A stretch of 64,000 nucleotides of DNA from Pseudomonas siliginis (GCF_019145195.1 NZ_JAHSTW010000008.1:1-64000), one strand, 5' to 3'; positions 8,441 to 16,448 are shown, counted from the first letter of the stretch. A program made the numbers and translations. The notes: generated by a model not told the origin, from the sequence alone.

Positions 8441-8471
8441 AGGGTAAAACCTCTAGTTAAGTCAAGGTCAA
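8441..8471 (-). promoter_or_regulatory. SoxR box within a 19-bp-spacer promoter
   Basis: CCTCTAGTTAAGTCAAGG at 8450-8467 matches the E. coli soxS operator CCTCAAGTTAACTTGAGG at 14 of 18 positions. Read on the minus strand, a -35 element TTGACC (8466-8471) and a -10-like TACCCT (8441-8446) flank it with a spacer of exactly 19 bp, the over-long spacing that MerR-family activators twist into register. The promoter faces the monooxygenase gene. Autoregulation of soxR from the same site is possible. Confidence 0.85.
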
Positions 8472-8484
8472 GAGTATTTTCCGC

Positions 8485-8937
8485 ATGATCAGCAAGGACC
8501 AGGTGCACAAGCCTCTCACCGTGGGCGAGGTTGCTGCGCGCAGTGGCGTCGCAGTCACGGCGCTGCACTTTTATGAAGCCAAAGGTTTGATCAAGAGTGA
8601 ACGCAATGCCGGCAACCAGCGCCGCTATCCGCGCGCCGTCCTGCGCCGGGTGGCGTTGATCAAAGTTGCGCAACGGCTGGGGATACCGCTGGCGGAAATC
8701 GGCGAAGCGCTGAAGATCCTGCCGCAGGATCGCGCGCCGTCGGCGGCGGACTGGAAAATGCTGTCTGAACAATGGCAGCGCGAGCTCGATGAACGGATCA
8801 GGCAACTTACGCTGATGCGCGATCAGCTCACCGGGTGCATCGGCTGCGGCTGTCTGTCCATGGAGGCGTGTCCGTTACGCAATAAAGGCGACATGCTCGG
8901 TGACCGAGGGCCAGGCCCGCACTTTCGCGATGAGTGA
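8485..8937 (+). CDS. soxR: Redox-sensitive transcriptional activator SoxR
   Basis: The 150-residue protein has a MerR-type DNA-binding head (LTVGEVAARSGVAVTALHFYEAKGLI, residues 11-36), a long dimerisation helix, and the cysteine cluster CIGCGCLSMEAC near residue 120, which holds the [2Fe-2S] sensor. These four cysteines (spacing C-x2-C-x-C-x5-C) are diagnostic of SoxR against other MerR proteins. Oxidation of the cluster by redox-cycling drugs turns it into an activator. In pseudomonads the regulon is small and aimed at phenazine-like compounds, not superoxide. The ATG at 8485 is 18 bp from the operator. Confidence 0.95.
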   Translation: MISKDQVHKPLTVGEVAARSGVAVTALHFYEAKGLIKSERNAGNQRRYPRAVLRRVALIKVAQRLGIPLAEIGEALKILPQDRAPSAADWKMLSEQWQRELDERIRQLTLMRDQLTGCIGCGCLSMEACPLRNKGDMLGDRGPGPHFRDE

Positions 8938-9048
8938 TGACGCTGCTCGTCGGCGAACAATTTGCGCAGCAAGGACGGTTCTATAGTGATTGCTCCGGGT
9001 AAATCCGGTGTAACCACATCTGTTGAAAACAAAAACAGGGAGAACGTC

Positions 9049-9507
9049 ATGAGCGTCAAACCCATTCCCGAGGGGTATCACAGCATTACCCCGTATCTCG
9101 GCATCCAACAGGCCGCCGAGGCCATCGAGTTCTACAAGAAAGCCTTCAACGCCAGCGAAGTCATGCGCCTGACCATGCCCGACGGCAACATCGGCCACGC
9201 CGAGCTGCGCATCGGCGACAGCGCGATCATGCTCGGCACGCCTTGCGATCAGGGGCCGCTGAGCAATCCGCAGCAGGCAGTGTCGATCGGCTTGCACCTG
9301 TATGTCACCGATGTCGACCAGTCCTTTCAACAAGCGCTGGATGCCGGCGCGCAAAGCGTCTCCGAGGTCAAAGACCAGTTTTACGGTGATCGCAGCGGCA
9401 CGCTGAGAGATCCGTTGGGCCATCTGTGGTTTCTCGCCACGCACAAGGAGGATCTGAGCGAAGAGCAGATTCGCCAGCGGGCGATGGAGATGTTCAGCCA
9501 AGGCTGA
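9049..9507 (+). CDS. VOC-superfamily protein, PhnB/glyoxalase-like
   Basis: The 152-residue protein is built of two beta-alpha-beta3 modules. It begins YHSITPYLGIQQAAEAIEFYKKAF and ends with RDPLGHLWFLATHKED, the usual PhnB-like pattern. Metal ligands typical of glyoxalases are only partly evident, so enzymatic activity is not certain. The start at 9049 follows AGGGAGAAC; an in-frame ATG at 8962 would add 29 residues not related to the family. It is a single gene 111 bp downstream of soxR, and no SoxR box was seen before it. Confidence 0.75.
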   Translation: MSVKPIPEGYHSITPYLGIQQAAEAIEFYKKAFNASEVMRLTMPDGNIGHAELRIGDSAIMLGTPCDQGPLSNPQQAVSIGLHLYVTDVDQSFQQALDAGAQSVSEVKDQFYGDRSGTLRDPLGHLWFLATHKEDLSEEQIRQRAMEMFSQG

Positions 9508-9550
9508 GGGCTTTTTGCCTCGGATCGACCGGCAAAAATGCACTGCCGAT

Positions 9551-9569
9551 GTAATTGCGAAACATTTAC
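9551..9569 (+). promoter_or_regulatory. Weak Fur-box candidate upstream of fpvG
   Basis: GTAATTGCGAAACATTTAC agrees with the 19-bp Fur consensus at 11 of 19 positions and lies 154 bp before fpvG in the only non-coding gap preceding the operon. No TAAAT-N16-CGT sigma box was found in this gap. The match is modest and the assignment is an inference from the operon's iron function. Confidence 0.35.
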
Positions 9570-9722
9570 TTTCATATCCGCTTTCGGGATTTTCTTCGCT
9601 CATCCGTCTTATAGGAATGCAGGCCGTTCGCGTAGGCAAAAGCCACGAACGGCCTCCCGGGGGAGTTCCGTGCTGCGAAGCCCGTAGCCCGGCCCCTTCC
9701 ACCGCAATCAAGACGCGCAATC

Positions 9723-10922
9723 ATGTCGAAGAAATCCCGTTCCAAACTGTGGTTCCTGGTGCATAGCTGGCTGGCGTTGCCGATCTGGTTCTTTGTGCTG
9801 ATCGTCTGTGTTACCGGCACGCTGGCGGTGGTCAGCCAGGAGATTGTCTGGCTGGCCAACCCGCAAATGCGCGCCAGTCAGCCGTCGGACGATGCGCCGC
9901 GACTGAGCTACGACCAGATTCTCGCCGCGATCAAACAGGCCGAGCCGCAAACCCTGGTGCAGAGCATCAATCGTCCGGACGAGTCGCACTTTGCCCTCGA
10001 TGTCGAAGTCAGCTACCCCGACGGGCGCTCGTTGACGGTCTATGTCAATCCGTACACGGGGGTCATTCAGGGCACCGCGCCAGCCTTCGATTTCAAGGCC
10101 TTTACCCGCGCCCTGCATGGCTGGTGGCTGGTGCCGTTCACCAATGGCTATAGCTGGGGCTGGTATCTGGTGTCATTGCTCGGCGTGCCGATGCTGGTGT
10201 CGCTGATTACCGGGCTGGTGGTGTACAAGCGCTTCTGGAAAGGTTTTCTGCGCCCGACCCTGCGCGTACGCCATGGTGCGCGGATCTTCTGGGGCGACTT
10301 TCATCGCCTGTGCGGCATCTGGTCGATCTGGTTCATCGCGGTGATCTCGATCACCGGCATCTGGTTCCTGATCAAGGCGATCCTGTTCGATAACCAGATT
10401 TCCATTTCCAGCGAGCCGATCATCCCGGCGATGTCCCGCGAAAGTGTGCCGATCTCGGCCGCCGGCACCCCGCCGCCGCGCATCAGCCTGGACCGCGCCA
10501 TCGAAATCGCCCAGCAGAAGATTCCGGGGCTGGAAGCCAGCTACGTCAACCTGCCGGGCAATGCCTACTCGCACATGAGCGTCAGCGGCCGTGGCTGGTA
10601 TCCGCTGATGTATCAGACCGCGACTCTCAACCCGTACAACGGCGAAATGGCCTCCTCACGGTTGCTGTCCGATCGCTCCTCGCTGGAATTCGTCACCGAA
10701 TCCATGCGCCCGCTGCACACCGGCGACTTCGGTGGAATCTGGATCAAGTTGATCTGGTTCTTCTTCGGCCTGTTGCTGAGCATGATGATCCTCAGCGGCC
10801 TGCTGATCTGGACCAAGCGCACCGCGTTGGCCACCGCCAATGCGCTGAAACGCGAGGACAAGAAAAACCGCGTCACCGCCCAACCGGCGCTGCGCCGTGA
10901 ACCTTCGGAGGCGAGCCTGTGA
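9723..10922 (+). CDS. fpvG: FpvG, PepSY-domain inner-membrane reductase for ferripyoverdine
   Basis: This 399-residue protein has four membrane segments and PepSY modules, the PepSY_TM architecture. An N-terminal anchor (LWFLVHSWLALPIWFFVLIVCVTGTLAVV) contains a histidine, and later segments include FTRALHGWWL and FHRLCGIWSIWFIAVISITGIWFL, with intramembrane histidines suited to haem or electron transfer. In P. aeruginosa FpvG is needed to reduce Fe(III) in periplasmic ferripyoverdine so that iron leaves the siderophore. It is the first gene of an eight-gene chain whose order matches fpvGHJKCDEF, and it overlaps fpvH by 4 bp. The name rests on this synteny and the fold. Confidence 0.88.
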   Translation: MSKKSRSKLWFLVHSWLALPIWFFVLIVCVTGTLAVVSQEIVWLANPQMRASQPSDDAPRLSYDQILAAIKQAEPQTLVQSINRPDESHFALDVEVSYPDGRSLTVYVNPYTGVIQGTAPAFDFKAFTRALHGWWLVPFTNGYSWGWYLVSLLGVPMLVSLITGLVVYKRFWKGFLRPTLRVRHGARIFWGDFHRLCGIWSIWFIAVISITGIWFLIKAILFDNQISISSEPIIPAMSRESVPISAAGTPPPRISLDRAIEIAQQKIPGLEASYVNLPGNAYSHMSVSGRGWYPLMYQTATLNPYNGEMASSRLLSDRSSLEFVTESMRPLHTGDFGGIWIKLIWFFFGLLLSMMILSGLLIWTKRTALATANALKREDKKNRVTAQPALRREPSEASL

Positions 10923-11461
10923 ACAAAGCCATCTCGGTCACACCGCCGTCGCGCCTGTCGCGTTTCTGGCACAAGTGGCGTTTCCACATCAATGTCCTGC
11001 TGTTGCTGATCCCGCTGGGCTTCATGCCGAAATACTTTGCCGATGCCTCGCTGTTTCGCGGCGACAGTGGCCTGGGCCAGCGTGAGATAGGCACCGTTCA
11101 GGTCGGCCCGTGGAGCCTGCGCCTGGCCGAACTGCGCGACGAGGCGCCGCACCTTAGCGGTCCGGCCGGCTATATGAAGGATTTCACTGCCGCCGTTTGT
11201 GATACCTGCGTCGAACAGGTCAAGGCCACTTACCTGCGCATCGGCAAACCGCGCAGTCTGCGCGCCGCTGGCACGATCTTCTTCGGCACCCCGTACCGCA
11301 TGGGCACGCAAATGCCGATCCCGGCAAAGACCAAACCTGACGCCGAGCTGTGGATCACCATGGAAGGCTGGGACGGCAGCATGCACCAAGCCGCGATTCC
11401 CCTGAGCCAAGCCTCCCCCGCCACGGTTGCGTGGCTGAACAAACAAGGAGCCAAACCATGA
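10919..11461 (+). CDS. fpvH: FpvH, membrane-anchored partner of FpvG
   Basis: The 180-residue product starts with GTG inside the fpvG stop (GTGA overlap). It has one N-terminal membrane segment (FHINVLLLLIPLGFMP) and a periplasmic domain that carries a CxxC-type pair in AVCDTCVEQ. In P. aeruginosa the corresponding gene (second after fpvG) contributes to ferripyoverdine reduction; its exact biochemical role is not defined. The next gene begins within its stop codon, so translation is coupled. Confidence 0.8.
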   Translation: MNKAISVTPPSRLSRFWHKWRFHINVLLLLIPLGFMPKYFADASLFRGDSGLGQREIGTVQVGPWSLRLAELRDEAPHLSGPAGYMKDFTAAVCDTCVEQVKATYLRIGKPRSLRAAGTIFFGTPYRMGTQMPIPAKTKPDAELWITMEGWDGSMHQAAIPLSQASPATVAWLNKQGAKP

Positions 11462-11796
11462 CTCGCTCACCCCTTCAGACCCGTTTGCTCGCCAGCGCTG
11501 CACTGCTGCTGAGCGCCGGTTTCAGCGCCAGCGCCCTGGCGCACAATCCGATGTGCGAATGCAAAGCCATCGATGCCGAACAGATCAAATGCACCGGCGG
11601 TTTCTCCGACGGCAGCGGCGCGCCGGGGGTGACCCTCGATGTGATCGGCTATGACGAAACCATTCTGGTGCCGGGCAAACTCGGTGACGACTCAACGCTG
11701 ACGTTCAAGAAGCCCGGCAGCGAGTTCTATGTGCTGTTCGACGCCGGCCCCGGCCACGTTGTGGAAATCGACCAGGCGGATATCGAAGCCCCATGA
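11458..11796 (+). CDS. fpvJ: FpvJ, small periplasmic protein of the ferripyoverdine system
   Basis: This 112-residue protein has a cleavable signal peptide (ending SASALA). The mature N-terminus, HNPMCECKAIDAEQIKC, is rich in metal-ligand residues, and a single beta-sandwich-like domain follows. The ATGA overlap with fpvH and the position between fpvH and fpvK fit fpvJ. An interaction with FpvC/FpvF or FpvG in the periplasm is known for the P. aeruginosa system; the Cys/His cluster suggests metal contact, which is inference. Confidence 0.78.
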   Translation: MTRSPLQTRLLASAALLLSAGFSASALAHNPMCECKAIDAEQIKCTGGFSDGSGAPGVTLDVIGYDETILVPGKLGDDSTLTFKKPGSEFYVLFDAGPGHVVEIDQADIEAP

Positions 11797-12368
11797 GTAG
11801 CCCGACGACGCAAGTGGTACGCCCGGCCGGCGCCGGCCATGAAACCCTCAACGTGCTGCTGTTGTGCTTGCTGATCCTCGCGGTCGCCGGCTCGGTGGTG
11901 GCGTGGCGCGGGGTTTCCCATGAACCGGAGCCGGTCGCCAGCAACCAGTACGACGCCCGCCGCGATCTCAGCGCCGCTGAGCAAGGCATCTATGCCGACC
12001 TGCGCGTGACCCTCGACGAAATCCGTCTGCTGCGCGAAGAGCAACAAGCCCTGCCGACGCCACAGGTGCTGGCCGAAGAAGGTTTCGCGCCGTTCGCGCA
12101 GGACGCCAGTTCGGTCAGCCGTGGCGGTCACGCATGGCAGATGTTCGCCGATCGTGCCTATTTCGGTCGGAGTGCGACGCCTGATGTCGCCGGTTCGTTT
12201 TTGATGCGTGTCGGCACTGACGCCAACGCGGCGCCGGACATCTGGCTGAACCGCAGCGCCGACCTCGCGCCTGCGGAGGATCTGTCCGACGCGGCGCTGT
12301 CCGCCGCTGGCTGGAAACAGATCGTCGCGCAATTCGATGCCGGGGTTACCCGCGAACATCGCCATTGA
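11793..12368 (+). CDS. fpvK: FpvK, inner-membrane protein of the ferripyoverdine system
   Basis: The 191-residue protein has one membrane segment near residues 20-38 (NVLLLCLLILAVAGSVVAW) and a periplasmic domain of about 150 residues with a helical start (EQGIYADLRVTLDEIRLLREEQQAL) and a C-terminal part ending in HRH. It overlaps fpvJ by ATGA. Its order and size fit fpvK. No enzymatic motif is visible. Confidence 0.78.
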   Translation: MSSPTTQVVRPAGAGHETLNVLLLCLLILAVAGSVVAWRGVSHEPEPVASNQYDARRDLSAAEQGIYADLRVTLDEIRLLREEQQALPTPQVLAEEGFAPFAQDASSVSRGGHAWQMFADRAYFGRSATPDVAGSFLMRVGTDANAAPDIWLNRSADLAPAEDLSDAALSAAGWKQIVAQFDAGVTREHRH

Positions 12369-12403
12369 TTCCTCGCCTTTATCCGAGAGAAGACTGCTTG
12401 CCC

Positions 12404-13333
12404 ATGTCCATTTCATCTCCTCGCCGTCCATTGTTACGTCTGTTTCTGCTTGGCCTGTGCTCCTGCCTGCTGAGCCCGTTGGCCAGCGCCGAGCAAGGCA
12501 AACGCCTGCGTATCGGCATCACTCTGCATCCGTATTACAGCTACGTCGCCAACATCGTCGGCGACAAGGCAGAAGTGGTGCCGCTGATTCCTGCGGGCTT
12601 CAATCCGCACGCCTACGAACCACGCGCCGAAGACATCAAGCGCATCAGCGGACTGGACGTGATCGTGCTCAACGGCGTCGGCCATGACGACTTCGCCGAC
12701 CGGATGATCGCCGCCAGCGAAACACCCAACGTCAAAACCATCGAAGCCAACGAGAACGTGCCGCTGCTGGCGGCCACCGGTGTCGCTGCGCGCGGCGCCG
12801 GCAAAGTGGTCAATCCGCACACGTTCCTGTCGATAAGCGCCTCCATCGCCCAGGTCAACAACATCGCCCGCGAGCTGGGCAAGATCGATCCGGACAATGC
12901 CAAGACCTACACCCAGAACGCGCGTGCCTACGGCAAACGCCTGCGGCAGATGCGCGCCGACGCCTTGGCCAAACTGACCCAGGCACCGAACGCCGAACTG
13001 CGCGTGGCCACGGTGCACGCGGCTTACGACTATCTGTTGCGCGAATTCGGTCTGGAAGTGACGGCCGTGGTCGAGCCGGCCCACGGCATCGAGCCAAGCC
13101 CGAGTCAGCTGAAAAAGACCATCGACCAGTTGCGTGAACTCGACGTCAAAGTGATCTTCTCGGAAATGGATTTCCCGTCCAGCTACGTCGACACCATCCA
13201 GCGCGAATCCGGGGTGAAGCTGTACCCGCTGTCGCACATTTCCTACGGCGAATACACCGCCGACAAGTACGAAAAGGAAATGACCGGCAACCTCAACACC
13301 GTGGTTCGGGCGATTCAGGAGTCGGGGGCATGA
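12404..13333 (+). CDS. fpvC: FpvC, periplasmic metal/siderophore-binding protein
   Basis: This 309-residue protein has a signal peptide (ending SPLASA) and the fold of cluster A-I (ZnuA/MntC-type) metal-binding proteins. Likely ligands sit in GITLHPYYSYVANIVG, GFNPHAYEPR, VNPHTFLS and VATVHAAYDYLL. It lacks the His-rich loop of ZnuA. In P. aeruginosa FpvC binds ferripyoverdine together with FpvF and feeds the FpvDE transporter. The start at 12404 is defined by the signal peptide. It overlaps fpvD by 4 bp and follows fpvK after 35 bp. Read alone it could be taken for a zinc or manganese binding protein; the operon settles the call. Confidence 0.85.
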   Translation: MSISSPRRPLLRLFLLGLCSCLLSPLASAEQGKRLRIGITLHPYYSYVANIVGDKAEVVPLIPAGFNPHAYEPRAEDIKRISGLDVIVLNGVGHDDFADRMIAASETPNVKTIEANENVPLLAATGVAARGAGKVVNPHTFLSISASIAQVNNIARELGKIDPDNAKTYTQNARAYGKRLRQMRADALAKLTQAPNAELRVATVHAAYDYLLREFGLEVTAVVEPAHGIEPSPSQLKKTIDQLRELDVKVIFSEMDFPSSYVDTIQRESGVKLYPLSHISYGEYTADKYEKEMTGNLNTVVRAIQESGA

Positions 13334-14181
13334 CGTCGAAAGAAACCCTGATCCCTGACAGCACCAATAACCCGGTGGGAGCGAGCCTGCTCGCGAAGAC
13401 GCCGGATCAGGCAACATCTTCGCTGAATGACACTCCGCATTCGCGAGCAGGCTCGCTCCCACAGGGGATGACCGGGCCATCGCTGGAGTTTACGGAAGTG
13501 AGCCTGACGCTGGGGCGCACGACGATTCTCGACAAGGTCAGCTTCCAGGTGCAGCCCGGCAGCGTGCATGCGCTGGTCGGCCCCAATGGTGGTGGCAAGA
13601 GTTCGCTGATCAAGACCCTGCTCGGGCAGATGCCGCATCAGGGCCGGCTCAGCCTGCACTGGCCCGGCGAGCCCGGCACCATTGGTTACGTTCCGCAGGC
13701 GCTGGAGTTCGATCGTGGCTTGCCGATGACCGTCGACGATTTCATGGCCGCCATGTGTCAACGCCGCCCGGCCTTTCTCGGCTTGAGCAAACACTATGCC
13801 GGCGCCATCGGCGAAGCGCTGGAGCGGGTCGGCATGCAGGACAAGCGCAAGCGGCGCATGGGCGCGCTGTCCGGCGGTGAGCGCCAGCGGGTGCTGCTCG
13901 CGCAGGGTTTGATTCCGGCGCCGCAGCTGCTGGTGCTCGACGAGCCGATGTCGGCCCTCGATGAGGCCGGGATCCAGGTGTTCGAACGTCTGCTCACTGA
14001 CTGGCGCGCAGCGGGCATCACCGTGCTGTGGATCGAGCATGATCTGGAAGCGGTGGGTCGGCTGGCCGATCGGGTTACCGGTCTCAACCGCCGCGTGCTG
14101 TTCGACGCCACACCGCAACAGGCGCTGACTCCGGAGCGTCTGCTGACGCTGTTTTCCACCCATCCACGGAGCGCGGTCTGA
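13330..14181 (+). CDS. fpvD: FpvD, ABC transporter ATPase with REP-encoded N-terminal stretch
   Basis: The ATPase core has Walker A GPNGGGKSSLIK, signature LSGGERQRVLLAQ, Walker B LLVLDEPMSALDE and a switch His in LWIEHD. It is expected to pair with FpvE. Using the ATG at 13330, which overlaps the fpvC stop (ATGA), the protein has 283 residues, but residues 16-47 are read from a REP pair (13375-13463) and look nothing like an ABC protein. An internal ATG at 13468 (MTGPSLEFTEVSLTLG) would give 237 residues, the normal family length. Either the REP-coded tail is translated and tolerated, or the REP pair separates translation of fpvC and fpvD. Confidence 0.85.
   Translation: MTSKETLIPDSTNNPVGASLLAKTPDQATSSLNDTPHSRAGSLPQGMTGPSLEFTEVSLTLGRTTILDKVSFQVQPGSVHALVGPNGGGKSSLIKTLLGQMPHQGRLSLHWPGEPGTIGYVPQALEFDRGLPMTVDDFMAAMCQRRPAFLGLSKHYAGAIGEALERVGMQDKRKRRMGALSGGERQRVLLAQGLIPAPQLLVLDEPMSALDEAGIQVFERLLTDWRAAGITVLWIEHDLEAVGRLADRVTGLNRRVLFDATPQQALTPERLLTLFSTHPRSAV
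13375..13463. repeat. REP pair (REPIN) inside the 5' end of fpvD
   Basis: Two inverted copies of the REP core GTGGGAGCGAGCCTGCTCGC, at 13375-13397 and 13439-13462, are separated by about 40 bp. They lie inside the open frame that starts in the fpvC stop codon, with no frameshift or stop. It is the only REP pair of the eight in the window that lies within a plausible coding region. Confidence 0.9.
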
Positions 14182-15080
14182 TGAGTTACGAAGCCTTTCG
14201 TTTGATGGTCCAGGGTTGGGCGTCTTCCGGTTATCTGCCGGAAGCGCTGGCCTACGGTTTCGTGGTCAACGCCTTGCTCGCGGGCCTGCTGATCGGCCCG
14301 GTGCTGGGCGGGCTCGGCACGCTGGTGGTGGTCAAGCGCTTCGCGTTCTTTTCCGAAGCAGTCGGCCATGCCGCGTTGACCGGTGTTGCCATCGGCATCC
14401 TGCTCGGCGAACCCTACACCGGCCCGTACGGCAGTCTGTTCGGCTACTGCCTGCTGTTCGGCATCCTGCTCAACTACCTGCGCAACCGCACCGGGCTGGC
14501 ACCGGATACGCTGATCGGTGTGTTTCTCTCGGTGTCACTGGCACTGGGCGCGAGCCTGCTGCTGATTCTCGCCGGCAAGATCAACGTGCACATTCTGGAA
14601 AACGTGCTGTTCGGTTCGGTGTTGACCGTCAACGGCAATGATCTGGCGGTGCTGGCCATCGTCGGTTCGCTGGTCATGGCCCTCGCCCTGCCGCTGTACA
14701 ACCGCATCATGCTCGCCAGTTTCAATCCGCAACTGGCGGCGGTGCGTGGCGTAGCGGTCAAGACCCTGGATTACCTGTTCGTGATTCTGGTGACCTTGAT
14801 CACCGTCGCCGCCGTGAAGGTGATTGGCGCGATTCTGGTCGGTGCCTTGCTGGTGATTCCAGCGGCAGCGGCGCGCTTGCTTAGCCAGTCGCTCAAAGGT
14901 TTTTTCTGGTGTTCGGTGCTGATCGCTACCGTCAGCACCCTGTGCGGGATTCTTGCGCCGATCGTATTCGATCTGCCGATCCCGTCCGGCGCCGCGATCA
15001 TTCTGGTCGCCGGCATCGCTTTCGCCCTCGCCGCCATTGCGCGCGGCGTCGTCCCCAGCCTGAAAGGGAACCTTGGATAA
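14181..15080 (+). CDS. fpvE: FpvE, ABC transporter inner-membrane permease
   Basis: The 299-residue permease has about eight membrane segments and the ABC-3 (ZnuB/MntB) pattern VVVKRFAFFSEAVGHAALTGVAIGILLG near residues 50-77, whose cytoplasmic helix contacts the ATPase. Its ATG shares a base with the fpvD stop (TGATG). It would form the membrane channel of the FpvDE transporter. In P. aeruginosa this transporter is involved in iron recovery from pyoverdine, but whether it moves iron or acts as a periplasmic retention system is not settled. Confidence 0.88.
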   Translation: MSYEAFRLMVQGWASSGYLPEALAYGFVVNALLAGLLIGPVLGGLGTLVVVKRFAFFSEAVGHAALTGVAIGILLGEPYTGPYGSLFGYCLLFGILLNYLRNRTGLAPDTLIGVFLSVSLALGASLLLILAGKINVHILENVLFGSVLTVNGNDLAVLAIVGSLVMALALPLYNRIMLASFNPQLAAVRGVAVKTLDYLFVILVTLITVAAVKVIGAILVGALLVIPAAAARLLSQSLKGFFWCSVLIATVSTLCGILAPIVFDLPIPSGAAIILVAGIAFALAAIARGVVPSLKGNLG

Positions 15081-15986
15081 ATGGCTTTTTCATTGCGTAA
15101 CCTGACTCTGGCCATGGCCCTGTGTGGCGTGGTCTGCACTCCGTTGATGGCGGCTGAAACTGCGAAACCGTTGCGCGTTCTGGCCTCGTTACCGATCACC
15201 TATGGATTGGGCGAAGCATTGCTCAAGGGCACGAACGTCAACCTCGAACGTGCGGCGCCGGCCAACCTTCCGGGTAGCCGTCAGACTGCGTATTTCACCG
15301 GCCGTGGCGCTCCGGCGCTGAGCAAACTGGCCACCGGCGCGGACGCGGTAATCGGTCTGCGTTCGCTGTGGGCCGATGATCCGCTGTACCCGATCGCGCG
15401 GCGCAGCAATATCCGTATCGTCGAAGTCGACGCTGCGCGCCCGGTCGACGGTGCGCTGCCCGGCATCGCCGTGCAGCCGGGCCTGCAGGTTGATGATCTG
15501 AACAGTCAGCCATGGCTGGCGAGCAACAACATGGGGCGCATGGCCGATGTGATGGCCGCAGACCTGGTGCGCCTGGCACCGAGCGCCAAACCTTCGATCG
15601 AAGCCAACCTGGCGGCGTTGAAACAGCGCTTGCTGAAACTCAGCGCGGACACCGAAGCGCGCCTGGCCGAAGCGGACAACCTCAGCGTAATGAGTTTGAG
15701 CGATCACTTCGGCTATCTGATTGGCAGCCTCAACCTTGAACTGGCCGGACAGGACGCGCGGCCTGATGCCGAGTGGACGCCAGAGGAGTTGAAGAAGCTG
15801 ACGGCGACGCTAAAGGACAATGACGTGGCAGTGGTGCTGCACCATCGCCAGCCAGCGGAGCCGGTGAAAGCGGCGATTGCCGAATCCGGCAGCCGTCTGG
15901 TGGTGTTGAGTACCGATGCGGCGGATCCGCTGGCGGAGCTGGAGGGGAATGTGGATTTGTTGCTCAAGGGGTTGAGCGGAGCGTAG
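15081..15986 (+). CDS. fpvF: FpvF, second periplasmic binding protein
   Basis: This 301-residue protein has a signal peptide (ending TPLMAAE) and a metal-binding-protein fold with two lobes, more divergent than FpvC (for example LASLPITYGLGEALLKGTNV and SLSDHFGYLIGSLNLELAG). It begins directly after the fpvE stop. In P. aeruginosa FpvF binds pyoverdine and ferripyoverdine and forms a complex with FpvC. It is the last gene of the chain; a REP pair lies 26 bp after its stop. Confidence 0.85.
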   Translation: MAFSLRNLTLAMALCGVVCTPLMAAETAKPLRVLASLPITYGLGEALLKGTNVNLERAAPANLPGSRQTAYFTGRGAPALSKLATGADAVIGLRSLWADDPLYPIARRSNIRIVEVDAARPVDGALPGIAVQPGLQVDDLNSQPWLASNNMGRMADVMAADLVRLAPSAKPSIEANLAALKQRLLKLSADTEARLAEADNLSVMSLSDHFGYLIGSLNLELAGQDARPDAEWTPEELKKLTATLKDNDVAVVLHHRQPAEPVKAAIAESGSRLVVLSTDAADPLAELEGNVDLLLKGLSGA

Positions 15987-16011
15987 TTTCAGTAAGTCCG
16001 CGTAATCGTTC

Positions 16012-16078
16012 TTCGCGAGCAGGCTCGCTCCCACAGTTGAAATGCGATCCCCTGTGGGAGCGAGCCTGCTCGCGAAGA
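16012..16078. repeat. REP pair downstream of fpvF
   Basis: Inverted REP copies at 16012-16035 and 16054-16078 form a long hairpin just after the fpvF stop codon. They may protect the 3' end of the fpv transcript. Confidence 0.9.
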
Positions 16079-16112
16079 GGCCCGCACCCACAACGTCACT
16101 CTCCAGACATGA

Positions 16113-16152
16113 AAAAACCCGCTGACCATCACTGGCCCAGCGGGTTTCTTTT
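16113..16152 (-). terminator. Intrinsic terminator after mbtH
   Basis: AAACCCGCTG and CAGCGGGTTT form a strong stem around a 12-base loop. A- and T-tracts on both sides let it work in both directions: the end of the mbtH transcript on the minus strand and read-through from fpvF on the plus strand. It lies about 11 bp from the mbtH stop. Confidence 0.85.
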
Positions 16153-16162
16153 GCCCGGTAGC

Positions 16163-16387
16163 TTATTGGGCCGCGACTTGTGCATCCATCTTCTGGCGCA
16201 GGCTCAACGGGCGCATGTCGGTCCAGACTTCTTCGATGTAGGCCAGGCATTCCTTTTTCAGGCCGCTCTTGCCCACGGTGCGCCAGCCTTGCGGCACAGC
16301 TTTGTAATCGGGCCAGATCGAGTATTGCTCTTCGTGGTTGACCACGACCTGAAAGAGGATGTCCTCGCGGTCGAATACTGACGTCAT
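16163..16387 (-). CDS. MbtH-like NRPS accessory protein
   Basis: The 74-residue protein has the full MbtH signature: FQVVVNHEEQYSIWP, then PQGWRTVGKSGLKKECLAYIEEVWTDMRP. MbtH proteins bind adenylation domains of peptide synthetases and are needed for their folding or activity; here the partners are PvdL and the other pyoverdine synthetases. The start at 16387 follows GGAGA at the right distance. It lies 82 bp downstream of pvdH but has its own perfect PvdS box. P. aeruginosa has the same neighbours (PA2412 mbtH-like, PA2413 pvdH). Confidence 0.93.
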   Translation of the reverse strand: MTSVFDREDILFQVVVNHEEQYSIWPDYKAVPQGWRTVGKSGLKKECLAYIEEVWTDMRPLSLRQKMDAQVAAQ

Positions 16388-16412
16388 GCTGGTTCTCCAT
16401 CGTTGTAAGGTC

Positions 16413-16433
16413 GGCTGCACAAAGAATGCAGCC
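16413..16433. repeat. Hairpin in the mbtH leader
   Basis: GGCTGCA at 16413-16419 and TGCAGCC at 16427-16433 form a perfect 7-bp stem with a 7-base loop between the mbtH promoter and its ribosome binding site. It would be present in any transcript from the local PvdS box. It may end part of the pvdH transcript or set mbtH dosage. Confidence 0.5.
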
Positions 16434-16448
16434 GGGTATGTAGAAAGA

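Noticed and set aside
12404..15986. The ABC genes as a zinc or manganese uptake system
   Set aside because: The folds fit, but two binding proteins, the PepSY protein and the three small partner genes in this order match fpvGHJKCDEF, and there is no Zur site or His-rich loop.
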